This document shows positions 23,400-36,024 of a stretch of 64,000 nucleotides of DNA, piece after piece. The notes under the pieces are model-generated. The model was not told where the DNA came from, did not search any database, and was given only the letters and a program-made list of their open reading frames with translations. Numbering within the stretch: the first letter of the stretch is position 1; each line of letters opens with the position of its first letter. The DNA is from Onthophagus taurus (taxonomy: Eukaryota; Arthropoda; Insecta; Coleoptera; Scarabaeidae): assembly GCF_036711975.1 (NCBI RefSeq), contig NC_091966.1, forward strand, positions 36,773,501 to 36,837,500, written 5' to 3'. A program made the position numbers and the translations under genes.

Positions 23400-24080
23400 A
23401 TGAATTGAGATACCATCATGAAATACGAACCATTGCAGAGCAAAATTTAATTTAATTTCCGCAAATTTTGACACACGATTAGATTAAGTTTATAAATTAA
23501 AACTTTCAAAAATCATATCTTAAAAATAATTCGCGATATCAAGATAAATTAATATATCATATAATAAATTTAATCTATTTTCAATACACCAAGATTAAAT
23601 CATTTGTTCCTATAAATCCCGACTTTTTAATTTATTTCTGTGGTTATTGAGGTTAAGTTGATAAAAATTCAATTTACAACATTGCATCTCAAGAATAAAT
23701 TGAGATGTAATTGTGAAATAAAATAGATTTTAATTAACACTTAATGAGTTGGAAATTATTTCATTATCGTTAGAAATTTCGATGTTATCATAGAAGATCA
23801 TATCAATAAAAGTAGAAATGAGATATTAAGGTGTAGTAAAAACTATGTTATAATAAATATAAAATCTATAATATTTCTAATTCAACTCTGTGGTTACTGA
23901 GGTTTAATCGATAAAAATGCAATTTAAAGTATAGTGCTTCGATAATGAATTGAGATATCGTCATGAAACAGAAACCGTTTTAAAGGAAATGTAATTAATA
24001 TTGAATTAATTGAAAATTATTTCCTTAGCTCAATAAATTTCGACATTATGATTTTTTATATCAATCTAACCACTTTAGAT
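23400..24080. repeat. diverged copies of the 'tatctca' repeat family
   Basis: About five degenerate units with 'aattgagatatcntcatgaaat' variants near 23405, 23530, 23697, 23818 and 23947. They carry the same flanking sequence types as the array at 16.1-18.5 kb. One unit (23685-23708) has a changed but still perfect dyad, CATCTCAA / TTGAGATG. Confidence 0.65.
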
Positions 24081-24199
24081 AGGTTAATATTGTAAATACA
24101 AATGTGTTTTCTAATAGAATCTCCTGAGGATGAACACTTCAAGTATCGAAACCGGTTTAGAGAAATAAATCAAATTACTAAGAATGTTTTTTTGACTTT

Positions 24200-27060
24200 T
24201 TCGATGGGTTTTTAAAATGTAATATGAAATAAAGCAAGCACTGTGGTAATAAAATGATCACCGGGGTCACCTACAATTTGGCATAACCTAACCTCAAACG
24301 GTTCTTTATAACCTCAAAAAGTTACAAATCTTAATTTCAAGCCGTTTTGGAGAAATCATTTTTTATATTTAATCCTGTTTACAGCAAACGCCAAATGAAA
24401 TCGAGGTTTCTTAAAGTTTTATACCTATAAAATAATGTAATCATCGTGGTCACCTATAATTTGGCATAACCTAACCTCAAACGCTCCTTTATAACCTCAA
24501 AAAGTTACAATTCTTAATTTCAAGCCGTTTTGGGGAAATAATTTTTTATATTTAATCCCATTCACAATAAACGCCAAATGAAATCGAGGTTTCTTAAAGT
24601 TTTATATAAAATAAAGTAATCACCGTGGTCACCTATAATTTGGCATAACCTAACTTCAAAGGTTCCTTTATAACCTCAAAAAGTTACAATTCTTAATTTC
24701 AATCCGTTTTGGGGAAATAATTTTTTATATTTAATCCCATTTACAACAAACGCCAAATGAAATCGGCGTTTTTTAAAATGTTATATAAAATAAAGCGAAC
24801 ACTGTGGTCACCTATAATTTGGCATAACCTAACCTCAAACGTTTCTTTATAACCTCAAAAAGTTACAATTCTTAATTTCAACCCGTTTTGGGGAAATCAT
24901 TTTTTATATTTAATAACGTTTACAACAAACGCCAAATGAAATCGGCATTTTTAAAGTTTTATATAAAATAAAGTAATCACCGTGGTCACCTATAATTTGG
25001 CATAACCTAACCTCAAGCGTTTCTTTATAACCTCAAAAAGTTACAAATCTTAATTTCAAGCCGTTTTGGAGAAATCATTTTTTATATTTTATCCTGTTTA
25101 CAACAAATGCCAAATGAAATCGAGGTTTCTTAAAGTTTTATATAAAATAAAGTAATCACCGTGGTCACCTATAATTTGGCATAACCTAACCTCAAACGTT
25201 TCTTTATAACCTCAAAAAGTTACAATTCTTAATTTCAAGCCGTTTTGGGGAAATCATTTTTTATATTTAATAACGTTTACAACAAACGCCAAATGAAATC
25301 GGCATTTTTAAAGTTTTATATAAAATAAAGTAATCACCGTGGTCACCTATAATTTGGCATAACCTAACCTCAAGCGTTTCTTTATAACCTCAAAAAGTTA
25401 CAAATCTTAATTTCAAGCCGTTTTGGAGAAATCATTTTTTATATTTAATCCTGTTTACAACAAACGCCAAATGAAATCGAGGTTTCTTAAAGTTTTATAT
25501 AAAATAAAGTAATCACCGTGGTCACCTATAATTTGGCATAACCTAACCTCAAACGTTTCTTTATAACCTCAAAAAGTTACAATTCTTAATTTCAAGCCGT
25601 TTTGGGGAAATCATTCTTTATATTTAATCTCGTTTACAACAAACGCCAAATGAAATCGGCATTTTTAAAGTTTTATATAAAATAAAGTAATCACCGTGGT
25701 CACCTATAATTTGGCATAACCTAACTTCAAAGGTTCCTTTATAACCTCAAAAAGTTACAATTCTTAATTTCAAGCCGTTTTCGGGAAATAATTTTTTATA
25801 TTTAATCCCATTTACAACAAACGCCAAATGAAATCGGCGTTTTTTTAAATGTTATATAAAATAAAACGAACACTGTGGTCACCTATAATTTGGCATAACC
25901 TAACCTCAAACGTTTCTTTATAACCTCAAAAAGTTACAATTCTTAATTTCAACCCGTTTTGGGGAAATCATTTTTTATATTTAATAACGTTTACAACAAA
26001 CGCCAAATGAAATCGGCATTTTTAAAGTTTTATATAAAATAAAGTAATCACCGTGGTCACCTATAATTTGGCATAACCTAACCTCAAACGTTTCTTTATA
26101 ACCTCAAAAAGTTACAATTCTTAATTTCAAGCCGGTTTGGAGAAATAATTTTTTATATTTAATCCCGTTTACAACAAACGCCAAATGAAATCGGCGTTTT
26201 TTAAAATGTTATATAAAATAAAATGATCACTGTGGTCACCTATAATTTGGCATGACCTAACCTCAAACGTTTCTTTATAACCTCAAAAAGTTACAATTCT
26301 TAATTTCAAGCCGTTTTGGAAAAATCATTTTTTATATTTAATTCCATTTATAACAAACACCAAATGAAATCGACATTTTTAAAGTTTTATATAAAATAAA
26401 GCGAGCACTGTGGTCACCTATAATTTGGCATAACCTAACCTCAAACGTTTCTTTATAACCTCAAAAAGTTACAATTCTTAATTTCAAGCCGTTTTGGAGA
26501 AATCATTTTTTATATTTAATCCCGTTTACAACAAACACCAAATGAAATCGGGGTTTCTTAAAGTTTTATATAAAATAAAGTAATCACCGTGGTCACCTAT
26601 AATTTGGCATAAAATAACCTCAAACGATTCTTTATAACCTCAAAAAGTTACAATTCTTAATTTCAAGCCGTTTTGGAAAAATCATTTTTTATATTTAATT
26701 CCATTTGTAACAAACACCAAATGAAATCGACATTTTTAAAGTTTTATATAAAATAAAGTGATCACCGTGGTCACCTATAATTTGGCATAACCTAACCTCA
26801 AACGATTGTTTATAACCTCAAAAAGTTACAATTCTTAATTTCAAGCCGTTTTGGAAAAATCATTTTTTATATTTAATCTCATTTACAACAATCGCCAAAT
26901 GAAATCGACATATTTTAGTTTTATATAAAATAAAGTGATCACCGTGGTCACCTATAATTTGGCATAACCTAACCTCAAACGATTCTTTATAACTTCAAAA
27001 AGTTATAATTCTTAATTGCAAGCCGTTTTGGAGAAATTAATTATTATATTTAACCCTAAC
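24200..27060. repeat. satellite array, 178-179-bp monomer, 16 copies
   Basis: The landmark ggtcacctataatttggcat recurs at 24265, 24448, 24627, 24806, 24984, 25163, 25341, 25520, 25698, 25877, 26055, 26234, 26412, 26591, 26769 and 26946. Monomers are highly similar. Two-monomer blocks are duplicated: 24984-25340 matches 25341-25697, and 24627-24983 matches 25698-26054 at an offset of 1071 bp (six monomers). Each unit has 'aacctaacctc', and several have the dyad AAACGCC-N10-GGCGTTT. The last copy decays after about 27000. No ORF is maintained. Confidence 0.95.
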
Positions 27061-29980
27061 TTCTAGGCTTCTATAATGTGGTATAACCAAACCTGAAATG
27101 TTCCTTTATAACTCCAAACTCTCTCTAACTGTTCGTTAATGTTTCAAAATCTCTAAGTAGTATTAGAGCAACTTAACTATTACAAATAATAGCGATTATA
27201 GAAGTTTTAATTAATCAATTTACCAACTTAGTATCACTTTCTCTTTATTAATAAATTTAATGCAGAATAAATCAATATTAATTTCTACACTTAGCGTCTT
27301 TTTGCATCATAAAGAATTTCAAGAAAAATAGTTATCGCAAAGGTATGAGAAATTTTTATTTATCAACAATAACGGAAGCTTTCAATTTATTTCCTCCATG
27401 GATATTATTATATCAGTACTTTTTTTCTGAAATGCGATAACATTTTCTGGGTTATCAACTGTTCGCTGCCATAAAGAATCGATTAATGTTTATGGGCTTT
27501 TGTTGTCCAATTTTATCAGTTACAATAGCGCACTCAAGATATTGTGAACCTCTTTCTAATTATTACAAAGGAAAGGAATATAATAAAAATATTTTTTACT
27601 AAAGAAACTCGTTTTAAGCAAACATGGTTTCACGGAACACATTTTGAAAAACGTTGGTCTAGAATAACAAAATATATCATGAACATTTATCTTTCCGGTC
27701 CTGTTCCGTATAAATTTATTTTATCCCCGTGAGTCCACATCACAAGCCACGTGAATAGCAACAAACGCACGTTTTCTTAACAAACGGCGGCCGCCTTTTG
27801 TTCGTTGGGTGTTTCTTGCGGTTCAAAAAGGTGTGTTAACATGTTTGAAACCAAGGACGAATTCCTCGTTGATATTTCCAGTGAAATAATTGTCTGCGGA
27901 CAAACTTTCTAATCAGAGGCGAATAGTTTTAATGCCGACTGACCACCAACAATAACTTGGATATTACGATCGCGCACCGGGTCCGGTTTGTGAAACTTAA
28001 TTCTCTCAAATTACCCTTGCAAATGTTCGATCATTGACTTTCTGGTTACATGCCTTTTTAAATACCATATAATTTTACTCTGGAATAAATTTTAATTAAA
28101 ACATCGTAATTTTATGTAAAAGAAATTTCCTTTTTCCTCCGGGTTGTTAAACATTGAAACTTAAGAGAAAGGTCAGAGAAAGAGAATTTAATGAAGAAAG
28201 GGAAAGCGGTCAGAACCCGAACCAGATTAAGTGAGAAAATTTATATTCTGAATGCTCCGCAGAAGCTTACACAAGAAAGTTAGTTAGGAAAAAGTAAAGA
28301 TTAAGATATTTTCATTGTTTGAATAATATCTTTGTTTTTATTATGCATCATTATGGAGACACGTGTTACATTGAATACATAAATTCTTAAGTAAATACGT
28401 AGGGGTATTTCTATAAGGTCAAGGATGTGAAGACAACGTACTATCACTTTTTAAAGATTATCACGACAATCGTAGATGCATAATGTATTTGAAATACAAC
28501 ATTCAATTAAGGACAAATACTTCGTATTGGTATTGTTGGTTAATGTTCGTGTAGGTTTATTGTTAAATTTTTTCATTTCTGAGACGCCTTTTTTGGATGT
28601 TGGACTCCGACAACGTCTTCCTACGTGGACACAATCATAAAACATACAATAAAAAATTCCTTACAAGTGAAGACATGTCCAGCGGGATTATTTCGTTATT
28701 TTGTCATGTTTCGTGTGTGGGTTGCATTAAAGATCAAGATCGATAAAACTTCAAATATAATTGCCTCATCGTAAAATCATAAATAAAAACGGCATTATTT
28801 ATAATTGAGTTCTCGCGTGACCACAAATGTAATGGTAGGTCTTAAGTAGCTAATTAGGTTTATTGCTACGTCTTAAACGCGAAAGGTCTTCGATTGGTTA
28901 TAATTGCATGAAAATAATGCTTTAATAAAAAATCTGAAAGTCCAACCACTTTCCTTTTATCGTAAGTGATTCGTAGAGAATTGAAAATCTTTTTTCTTTT
29001 GTGAATAAAATCGTTCGGCCATTTCGTTACATAAAATATCATGTCTGACCACATGTTGATTTACATGACCACTTTCACTTGGCATTTACCTCCAGATGTG
29101 AGTTTAAACGGAGAAATCTACGCTTATTTCGTGAGTTAAAATAAGAAATGTTATTGTCCTTAAAAGCAAATAAAAAATTATTGAATTCATAAAATTAAAA
29201 AATAAATTAAATAAATCTTTAAATTCATGTTATATAACTGACATATTGCGATATATCCAACTTGATTTACTGCTATGTATTTATAATCGAAAAATGATAT
29301 GAATGACTCATTTTTATACCCCTTTTAAGGTAATCTGTTTTAAAAATTTGAATTTACATTTTGACGTGCCATCGATTTCCGGAAACGCAGTTTCCAGTGG
29401 GTCAGAGCGATACCACTAAATAACAGTTCAGTGAACTTAAAGATTGTCATACTTTGATAGTCTGTTTTTAACGTTGGTCATTGATATGCAAAGCTGAAGT
29501 GATGAACGGGCGGACTGCAAACGTTTCGTAACACTTAAATTTCGTACCGTTACTATTACTACGCTCAAAAATTGTGTCGGAGTTTATTGTTACTAACTGT
29601 TATATAAACTGTTAAGCAACTTTTACATTGTTATGGTTGAACCCTTTTTCTAATAACCGACATTTTTTCTTTAGAATTCTATTAAATTAATCACCGCAAC
29701 GTTTTTGTGAGATTAACACTTTTACCTGACACAATCTGAATGGCACTTTTTGATACTTGATTTAATTTTCGCTGGTTTGGAGTATTATTGAAATCATTTC
29801 AAGTAAAGATTTTGTAACGGAAGATTTTTTATTACTTTATAAGTTCAAAAAACAAGGAAGTGTATCGAAACTGCACAAAACTGAATGATACCAAATAAAT
29901 GGCTGCTATCAACTTTCATTACATTAAAGAAAATAAAAAAGAACCCAACCGAGAAGATAGCCAGGAAGATGAAACAATTG
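27061..29980. other. gene-poor region, nothing identified
   Basis: No gene, recognisable transposon or tandem array was found. Short ORFs (27544-27732, 28451-28645, 28866-29054) have no recognised domain. A slightly GC-richer patch with gcggccgcc lies at 27780-27800. Confidence 0.4.
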
Positions 29981-29984
29981 TGAA

Positions 29985-30425
29985 AATCTACAGGAATCTC
30001 AGCAGAGCAACAGAAGTTGTAAGAATTTGTACAGGACCCAGTACCTCCATAGGTATATGGATTACCCAAAATCCATAAACAAGATGTCCCACAACGCCCT
30101 ATTGTCAGTGCCATAAATTCTCCCACCTATCAACTAGTAAAACACGTTGCCAAGATTCTGTGTCCTTTTACAGGTAAAACAGAATTAAATGTCAGAGATT
30201 TCACACATTTTGTAGAATCAATCAGGAGTATACAGTTAGACCCCCAGGATATCTTGGCAAGTTTCGACCTGGAATCTCTATTCACCACTCTGGTGAATGG
30301 TCTTCGCCAGAACTCATCCTGTAAGGTTTGCCGAAGGATGTCGCAGGACTAGTGGAGTACTGCCTATCATCGACATATTGTAGCTGGAAACGAGAATTCT
30401 ACGAGCAATGCGAAGGTGCAACCAT
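29985..30425 (+). mobile_element. Penelope-like element reverse transcriptase remnant
   Basis: Frame-shifted plus-strand translation gives YMDYPKSI(H)K, QDVPQRPIVSAINSPTYQLV, KHVAKILCPFTGKTELNVRD and QDILASFDLESLFTTL. These match the Penelope-type RT order ('YGLPKIHK...RPIVSSI.SPTY.LAK.L...L......V..S..FV' then 'SFD..SLFT'). Next come PKDVAGLVEYCLSSTYCSWK and EFYEQCEGATMRSPWFSV, the G-A-x-M-G-S-P-like box. It is dead because of frameshifts and the loss of later motifs. Confidence 0.8.
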
Positions 30426-30540
30426 GAGATCACCATGGTTTAGTGTTAGTTCTAGTGATAGTGCTACTATTAGTTCTAGCTTTAGTTTAACTTTCATTAC
30501 CCTCAAAAAAAGAACAGTACAAAATATTGCTGCCATTACC

Positions 30541-30880
30541 ACATGATAAACCTAATGGCTAATACATGAAAAGTCTTATTGAAAGTGATCCATAATATAA
30601 TGTACAGAAAACTAGATGTAGACATGAAAAGTCTTATTGAAAGTGATCCATAATAGAATGTACAGAAAACTAGATGCAGACATCAACTTGGATTCCGTAA
30701 AGGTCTAGGAACTCACACAAATGCCAATAAAGAGAATGATAGACCTCAGACACAAAAGAATAATTTCAAATTACTTCCACGGGCAAACAGCAACAGCGCG
30801 AGTAGATGACGTGATATTCAAAGAAATAGAAATTCTGATAGGGGTACATCAAGGACACTTTTGAAAACCAAACAATTATG
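30541..30880 (+). mobile_element. LINE reverse transcriptase fragment
   Basis: The plus strand reads MYRKLDADIN-like sequence with GFRKGLGT-like 'DSVKVLGTH' at 30690-30720, then YFHGQTATARVDDVIFKEIE and ILIGVHQGHF at about 30775-30865. This follows LINE RT ('LYWNQTATVRV....EEI.I.RGVRQGC.LSP'). It is broken before the YADD box. Confidence 0.72.
30564..30679. repeat. 58-bp direct tandem duplication inside LINE fragment
   Basis: The segment starting acatgaaaagtcttattgaa at 30564 is repeated at 30622 with only a few changes (for example ataatataat versus ataatagaat). Confidence 0.85.
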
Positions 30881-30959
30881 AGATTATAGCAATAAATACA
30901 ATTTGTTTATCACAAAATGATTATTATACTACTATCTAAATCTGCCGAAACAAAAAGGT

Positions 30960-32960
30960 AACAGTATTCTTTATATAAGCAGTTTCTGCTGCAACTTATA
31001 GACTTTTCATCGTTATTTAAAGTGTCACATTTTCAAATTACTTGCCAAAGACGAAACAAGTTAGAAAAGTTATTACAATATGGGAAAAGCTAATTTGTGG
31101 CTTAAAATACTTCCAATGGATTAAAAACAACTCAAAAATGTTAAAGAATAGTGAAATAATTAAAACAATTAATTATGATGTTTTTTGAGTCGGTTAGAAG
31201 GATACCAGGATAAAGAACACTAATTTCCTTCCAATTTTCTTATAAATAAGATTTGGTGTGTCTCAAAATGGTACTAATTGCTTGGAAACACTTATTTTAT
31301 TTGAAAACACGTAATAAGTTAATAACATAAAAAAAGCTGTTTTGCAGAAAATTTACAGAATTTAGAATCTGGGAAAAGTTAACTGTTGTGATTCAAAGTG
31401 GTTTTAATAGATTCAAAACGTCGCGATGATACTTAACGAGGATAAGAGAATGAAATATGGAAAAAGCTGGTTTTATGTGAATTAAAATGATTCCAATGAA
31501 TTAGAGATATCTCTATAATACTTAAAAACGCAAGGGATTAAAAGAATTGATCATAATGTTTCTTGAAACGGTTTCAAAGATACTAGGAATATTAAAAAAA
31601 ACGTGTTGGTATGTGTCAAAAAGGTACTAATTGATTAGAAATATTTTATTATTATTTGAAAAACACAAAGTAAGTTGATAACATTAAAGAGAGCAATTTC
31701 CAGAAAATTCACAGAATTTAGAATATGATGAAATCTGAATGTTATGAATTAAAATGGTTCTAATCAAACTAGAATGCTTAACGAGCATAAAAGAATAATC
31801 AAGAATGATTTTGATATGATTTAAAAGAGTTTCAAGGATATGAGAAAATAGAATATTTTGACTGGGATATGTCAAAATGGCTCATATCGGCTGAAAACGT
31901 TTTCAAATTACTTATCAAAAACGAGAGGAGGTAGAAAAGTTGATGAGGATGGTCTTCTGAAATTTCCAACGTTTCAGAATATAGTGAAAGCTGACGTGTA
32001 AAACATCGGTTTTATTATTGATCAGCAGAACAATTAAGCCCATTAAATTGATTGATGATGCTCAAACTTTGTTTAGATGTGTGTCTTGCTAAGTTAAAAA
32101 GTTATTACAACATGGGAAAAGCTAATTTGTGGCTTAAAATACTTTCAATGGATTAAAAACATCTCAAGAATGTTAAAAGACAATGAAATAAATAAAAGAA
32201 TTAATTATGATGTTTTTTGAATCTGTTAGAAGGATACCAGGAAATAAAGAAGACTTATTTTAATGTTTAAAAACACGTAAGAACTTAAAAACATAAAAAA
32301 GACGTTTTGCAGAAAATTCAAAGAATTTGGAATATGAGAAAAGTTAACTGGTGTGATTCAAAATGGATTTAATAGATTCAAAACATCGCGAGGGTACTTA
32401 ACGAGGATAAAAGAATGAAACAAAATAATTTTGATGCTTTTTGAAAGAGTTTCAAGGATACCAGAAAATAGTCAAAAACGTAAAAATTTTCTTCAAATTT
32501 TTTCAAGTTATTACAATATGGAAAAAGGTGATTTGGTGTGATTCAAAATGATTCCAATGAATTAGAAATATCTCTATAATATTTAGAGACGATAAGGGAT
32601 TAAAAGAATTGATTATAATGGTTTTTGAAACTGTTTCAAAGATACTAGGAATTAAAGAAACGTGTTGGTATGTCAAAAAGGTACTAATTGATTAGAAATA
32701 TTTGATTATTGTTTGAAAAACACAAAGTAAGTTGATAACATTAAAGATGGAAATTTCCAGAACATTCAAAGAATTTAGAATATGATGAAATCTGAATGTT
32801 CTGAATTAAAATGGTTCTAATTAGTTCAAACCATCACTAGAATACTTAACGAGCATAAAAGAATAATCAAGAATGATTTTGATATGATTTAAAAGAGTTT
32901 CAAGGATATATTGATCAGCAGATCAACCAAGCCCAGTAAATTGATCACTGTTCACAACAT
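30960..32960. repeat. diverged repeat cluster, inverted relative to 10-11.4 kb
   Basis: Units of roughly 200-300 bp carry 'tatgggaaaagctaatttgt', 'gcagaaaatttacagaattt', 'cgaggataaaagaatgaaa' and 'tgatgttttttgaatcngtt' elements, repeated near 31080/32110, 31330/32290 and 31640/32680. Larger blocks about 1 kb long are duplicated (31080-31900 versus 32100-32910), with indels. The elements are reverse complements of those in LPMO intron 1. No ORF is preserved. Confidence 0.7.
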
Positions 32961-32999
32961 TCTAAAATGCTCTAACTTTATTTGGATTTGTGTCTTATT

Positions 33000-35320
33000 A
33001 AAAAGGCTCATCAAAATAAATTGTCCGCGGGAAGTTTGAAGACTTTGGGATATAATGGAAAGATGCCAATTTTAGGAATTACTACGTGTCCTTCTGTTGA
33101 GACTTCCATCTCCTAATAAGTTGTTTTATCTTGAAATCTAAAATTTGACTAATGTAATTCCAAATATTAAGCTTCTTTTAGATTTCTTGGTGCAATCTGA
33201 AATCTGCAATATAAAGTTAAAGTTTTTCTTGAACTTTGGAATCTATGACTGGTGAAACACGGTTTCAATTTTTTTTTTCTTGGATTTTAGTAGCTAACTT
33301 TCTACTTAACGTTAGGTTAAGCGTTGATTTGTATTTATGTTTTACGATGCAAAATTAAAATGATTAGTATCTATTTGATTTTTTATAGAATATGACGCTA
33401 ACGTTGTTCTGATTACTCTTCTAGATTTTTTTACTGTATATAAGAGATTAATGTGTAGAAGCGATGTTTGCGTAACTCTCCCAAGAAACTGTGGAACTAA
33501 TTTAGTAGGAGTTGATCGAAAACTCCGATTCATCCCAGGAGAGTGATCGATGATGCTATAAACACAGGAAATTATGTTATTAATAATTGAAGAGTACAGT
33601 AACCTATTAAGTAATCCAAATTGAACTCGTCATCAACTCCTGACCTCTTGCAAACTACACACTGAAACAATCCTTTTTCAAAATTTCCTTTTACTAGAAT
33701 TCTCCAACATCATTCTGGTTGGAAAAATAAAAATATCTCCTAGAATGATATAGATTGAAATAAATTTATCTCATTGTCTATTTTTTTATAACCACAATAT
33801 TATTTACCACAATCTAAAATAAAATATAACAAGGAATTTAAAAACGTCCCAATATAAAAATCGTGTTTAACCAAATATTGACCACAGATTACTGTTGGAA
33901 ATAGTAAATAACAATATTTGAGTTTACCACAATCGCCACATATACCATAAAACAGAATAAGAGTGAAATTGCTTTATTTCCATTCATTTTCGATATGCTG
34001 CGTCAAATATAGAATCATCGATGTAATTGCGTTAACATTATTAGACGATAATAGTCTTAGTACTTAATAGACTTAATCAAGTACCACATGATAGCTAAAT
34101 AGCTATTGACAATTAAACTGAAAGGGTTTTCCGGATTTAGTTTAACCACAAAATTGTCCAATTATTGCAAATTAAACAACTTTATTGTACGAGAAGCACG
34201 TGTCCGTTACAAGTGCTTTCTTTTAATGCAATCGTAGTCGAACCAATTTAAAACTATAGAGTTTCTTAAACTATAACTGTGCACGGAAATGCTAAAACAC
34301 TGTTGGAAAGAACGTTTCGCGGAATTACGTGACCAAAACAATCTCGCGTGTTTTCCGGATGGTGTTAAAGATTCTTCGCATCAATTACGTGAACGTTAAC
34401 GTTAACGTTAGTTGACGGAGAGTTATAGCATCTTGCGAAAGTAATTTTAGTTGTATAATCGTTTCTAGTTACGCCCAATTCTGTTTGGACTTGATTGGAG
34501 GCCATTAAACACTTGGATGTGGGTAGCTGTGTCAATGGTGTGTATTGCATATGCGGCAATTCGCCGATTCGGCCTTGTTTTGTAACATATGTGGGTTTGA
34601 TTCTTAGCAAAGAGAATTCTAAACGCGAACTCGAACGTGATATCCTTAAGAATAGCCTTAAGAATGGCAAAGAAGGAAGGTAACAAATGATCGTTTTTAA
34701 GGACAGTGGCACGAGCTAACAATAGTCGATTCCACGGATATAGTCGATTGAATCTAGACAATTTTCACGTTAGTATATGATATAACAGACGATTATTGCC
34801 CAAGAATATTTTCTTAGAATCACATATTTGCATAACTATTAACTTCCTGGAACATAAGCGACTCATTTTAAAAGACGTTTTTTACATTAAGCCGCATTCC
34901 AGAGCTTTGTTGGTTTAGTACACAATGCACACGTTTGTTTGAATGAGTCAATATACAATTATCGCAAAATTAGTATGTGAGGAAAGGACGAATGACGTTA
35001 TGAAACCTATACCTAGAAGATTCTCTCAATAATAATTAGTCATAGCAGGTGGGTTATTTAGGTTATTGAATATTTATAGAACATACGTTTTCAATTAGAA
35101 GAAAATATATTAAACAGTTAAACGTATAAATATATTTACGGATTATGAGCAAATGGAACAGTTATTACAAAAAGATTAATAGATTAAACGGTTATAGACT
35201 TTAAATTTAAATTTAATAATAACGCAGTGTCATCATAAGGTTTATGTTGAAATTATTCATCAATCGTAGCTAAATAACAAAATGTATGTTGACATTTAAA
35301 ATAAACAGTACGTTATATGT
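33000..35320. other. no recognised gene
   Basis: AT-rich. ORFs at 33342-33533 (-) and overlapping ones at 34365-34761 (both strands) have no recognisable domain. A perfect 18-bp palindrome made of three AACGTT units lies at 34392-34409. Nothing else is supportable. Confidence 0.4.
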
Positions 35321-35800
35321 CGCGGGATGGGCAAAAAGCAGTCACGGCAACGGTTATCTCACCTGTTGAACATTTGATGCGAACAGAAGCACAAAACAGA
35401 ATATTAATCGCACCACATTGTCACAGGTTATCACTGAATCGGGCCCCATCGTAAGCACAAAAATTTGGTACTTAATGTTACGTCGAGGTCGAATAGATGT
35501 TCGTTCGTTCGTCCGACATAACTCCGTGACGTCGCGGTTATTTCTGAGGCGAGGTTCGTATGCCGCACCAACATTGAAATCGCCGGTGTCGAGTTTTGGT
35601 AGACCGCAATAAGTTGGATGGGAGACTCGACGGTGAAAACGTTATCGAAACTTATTTCTACGTTGACGTCAGTCGGGCTTTGCCCACTATACACCAGAGA
35701 GTTTGGTTTTGGTACACGCAGATCCTCGTGGGCACAGATACAGATGGTATGGAATGCAAGACGAAGATCACTTTCATTTTTTTCTGGACAAATAGTAGTG
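35320..35800. promoter_or_regulatory. GC-richer patch with CRE-like sites
   Basis: The ~480 bp stand out from the AT-rich surroundings and contain many CG dinucleotides. They hold a full CRE palindrome TGACGTCA at 35664-35671 and a near-match TGACGTCG at 35527-35534. ORFs are open in several frames (35418-35612, 35431-35694, 35596-35820), which argues against a single protein reading. It could be a promoter, a 5' exon or an unrecognised insertion. Confidence 0.3.
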
Positions 35801-36024
35801 GTGAATCACTATTTTGTTGATGGCTTATCGATCAAACAAACGTATATATGTTTGTTAACCAATTAACAACTATAAAGTTAATAGTCTTTTATACACATAT
35901 TTGGTATTGTAATGTATTGGGGGATGACAAATACCATAAAATAAATTCATTAATATTAACTCGTATTTTATTGTATTACTTTCTCATATATACGAAGTAC
36001 ATAAATAAATCCCAAAGAATCTTA

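Noticed and set aside
34365-34761. Overlapping ORFs of 62-115 aa on both strands
   Set aside because: No recognisable domain, no splice support and mutually incompatible frames.
35605-35630. 5S rRNA-like 'gttggatgggagactc'
   Set aside because: Only this short stretch resembles 5S rRNA; the rest of the gene is absent.
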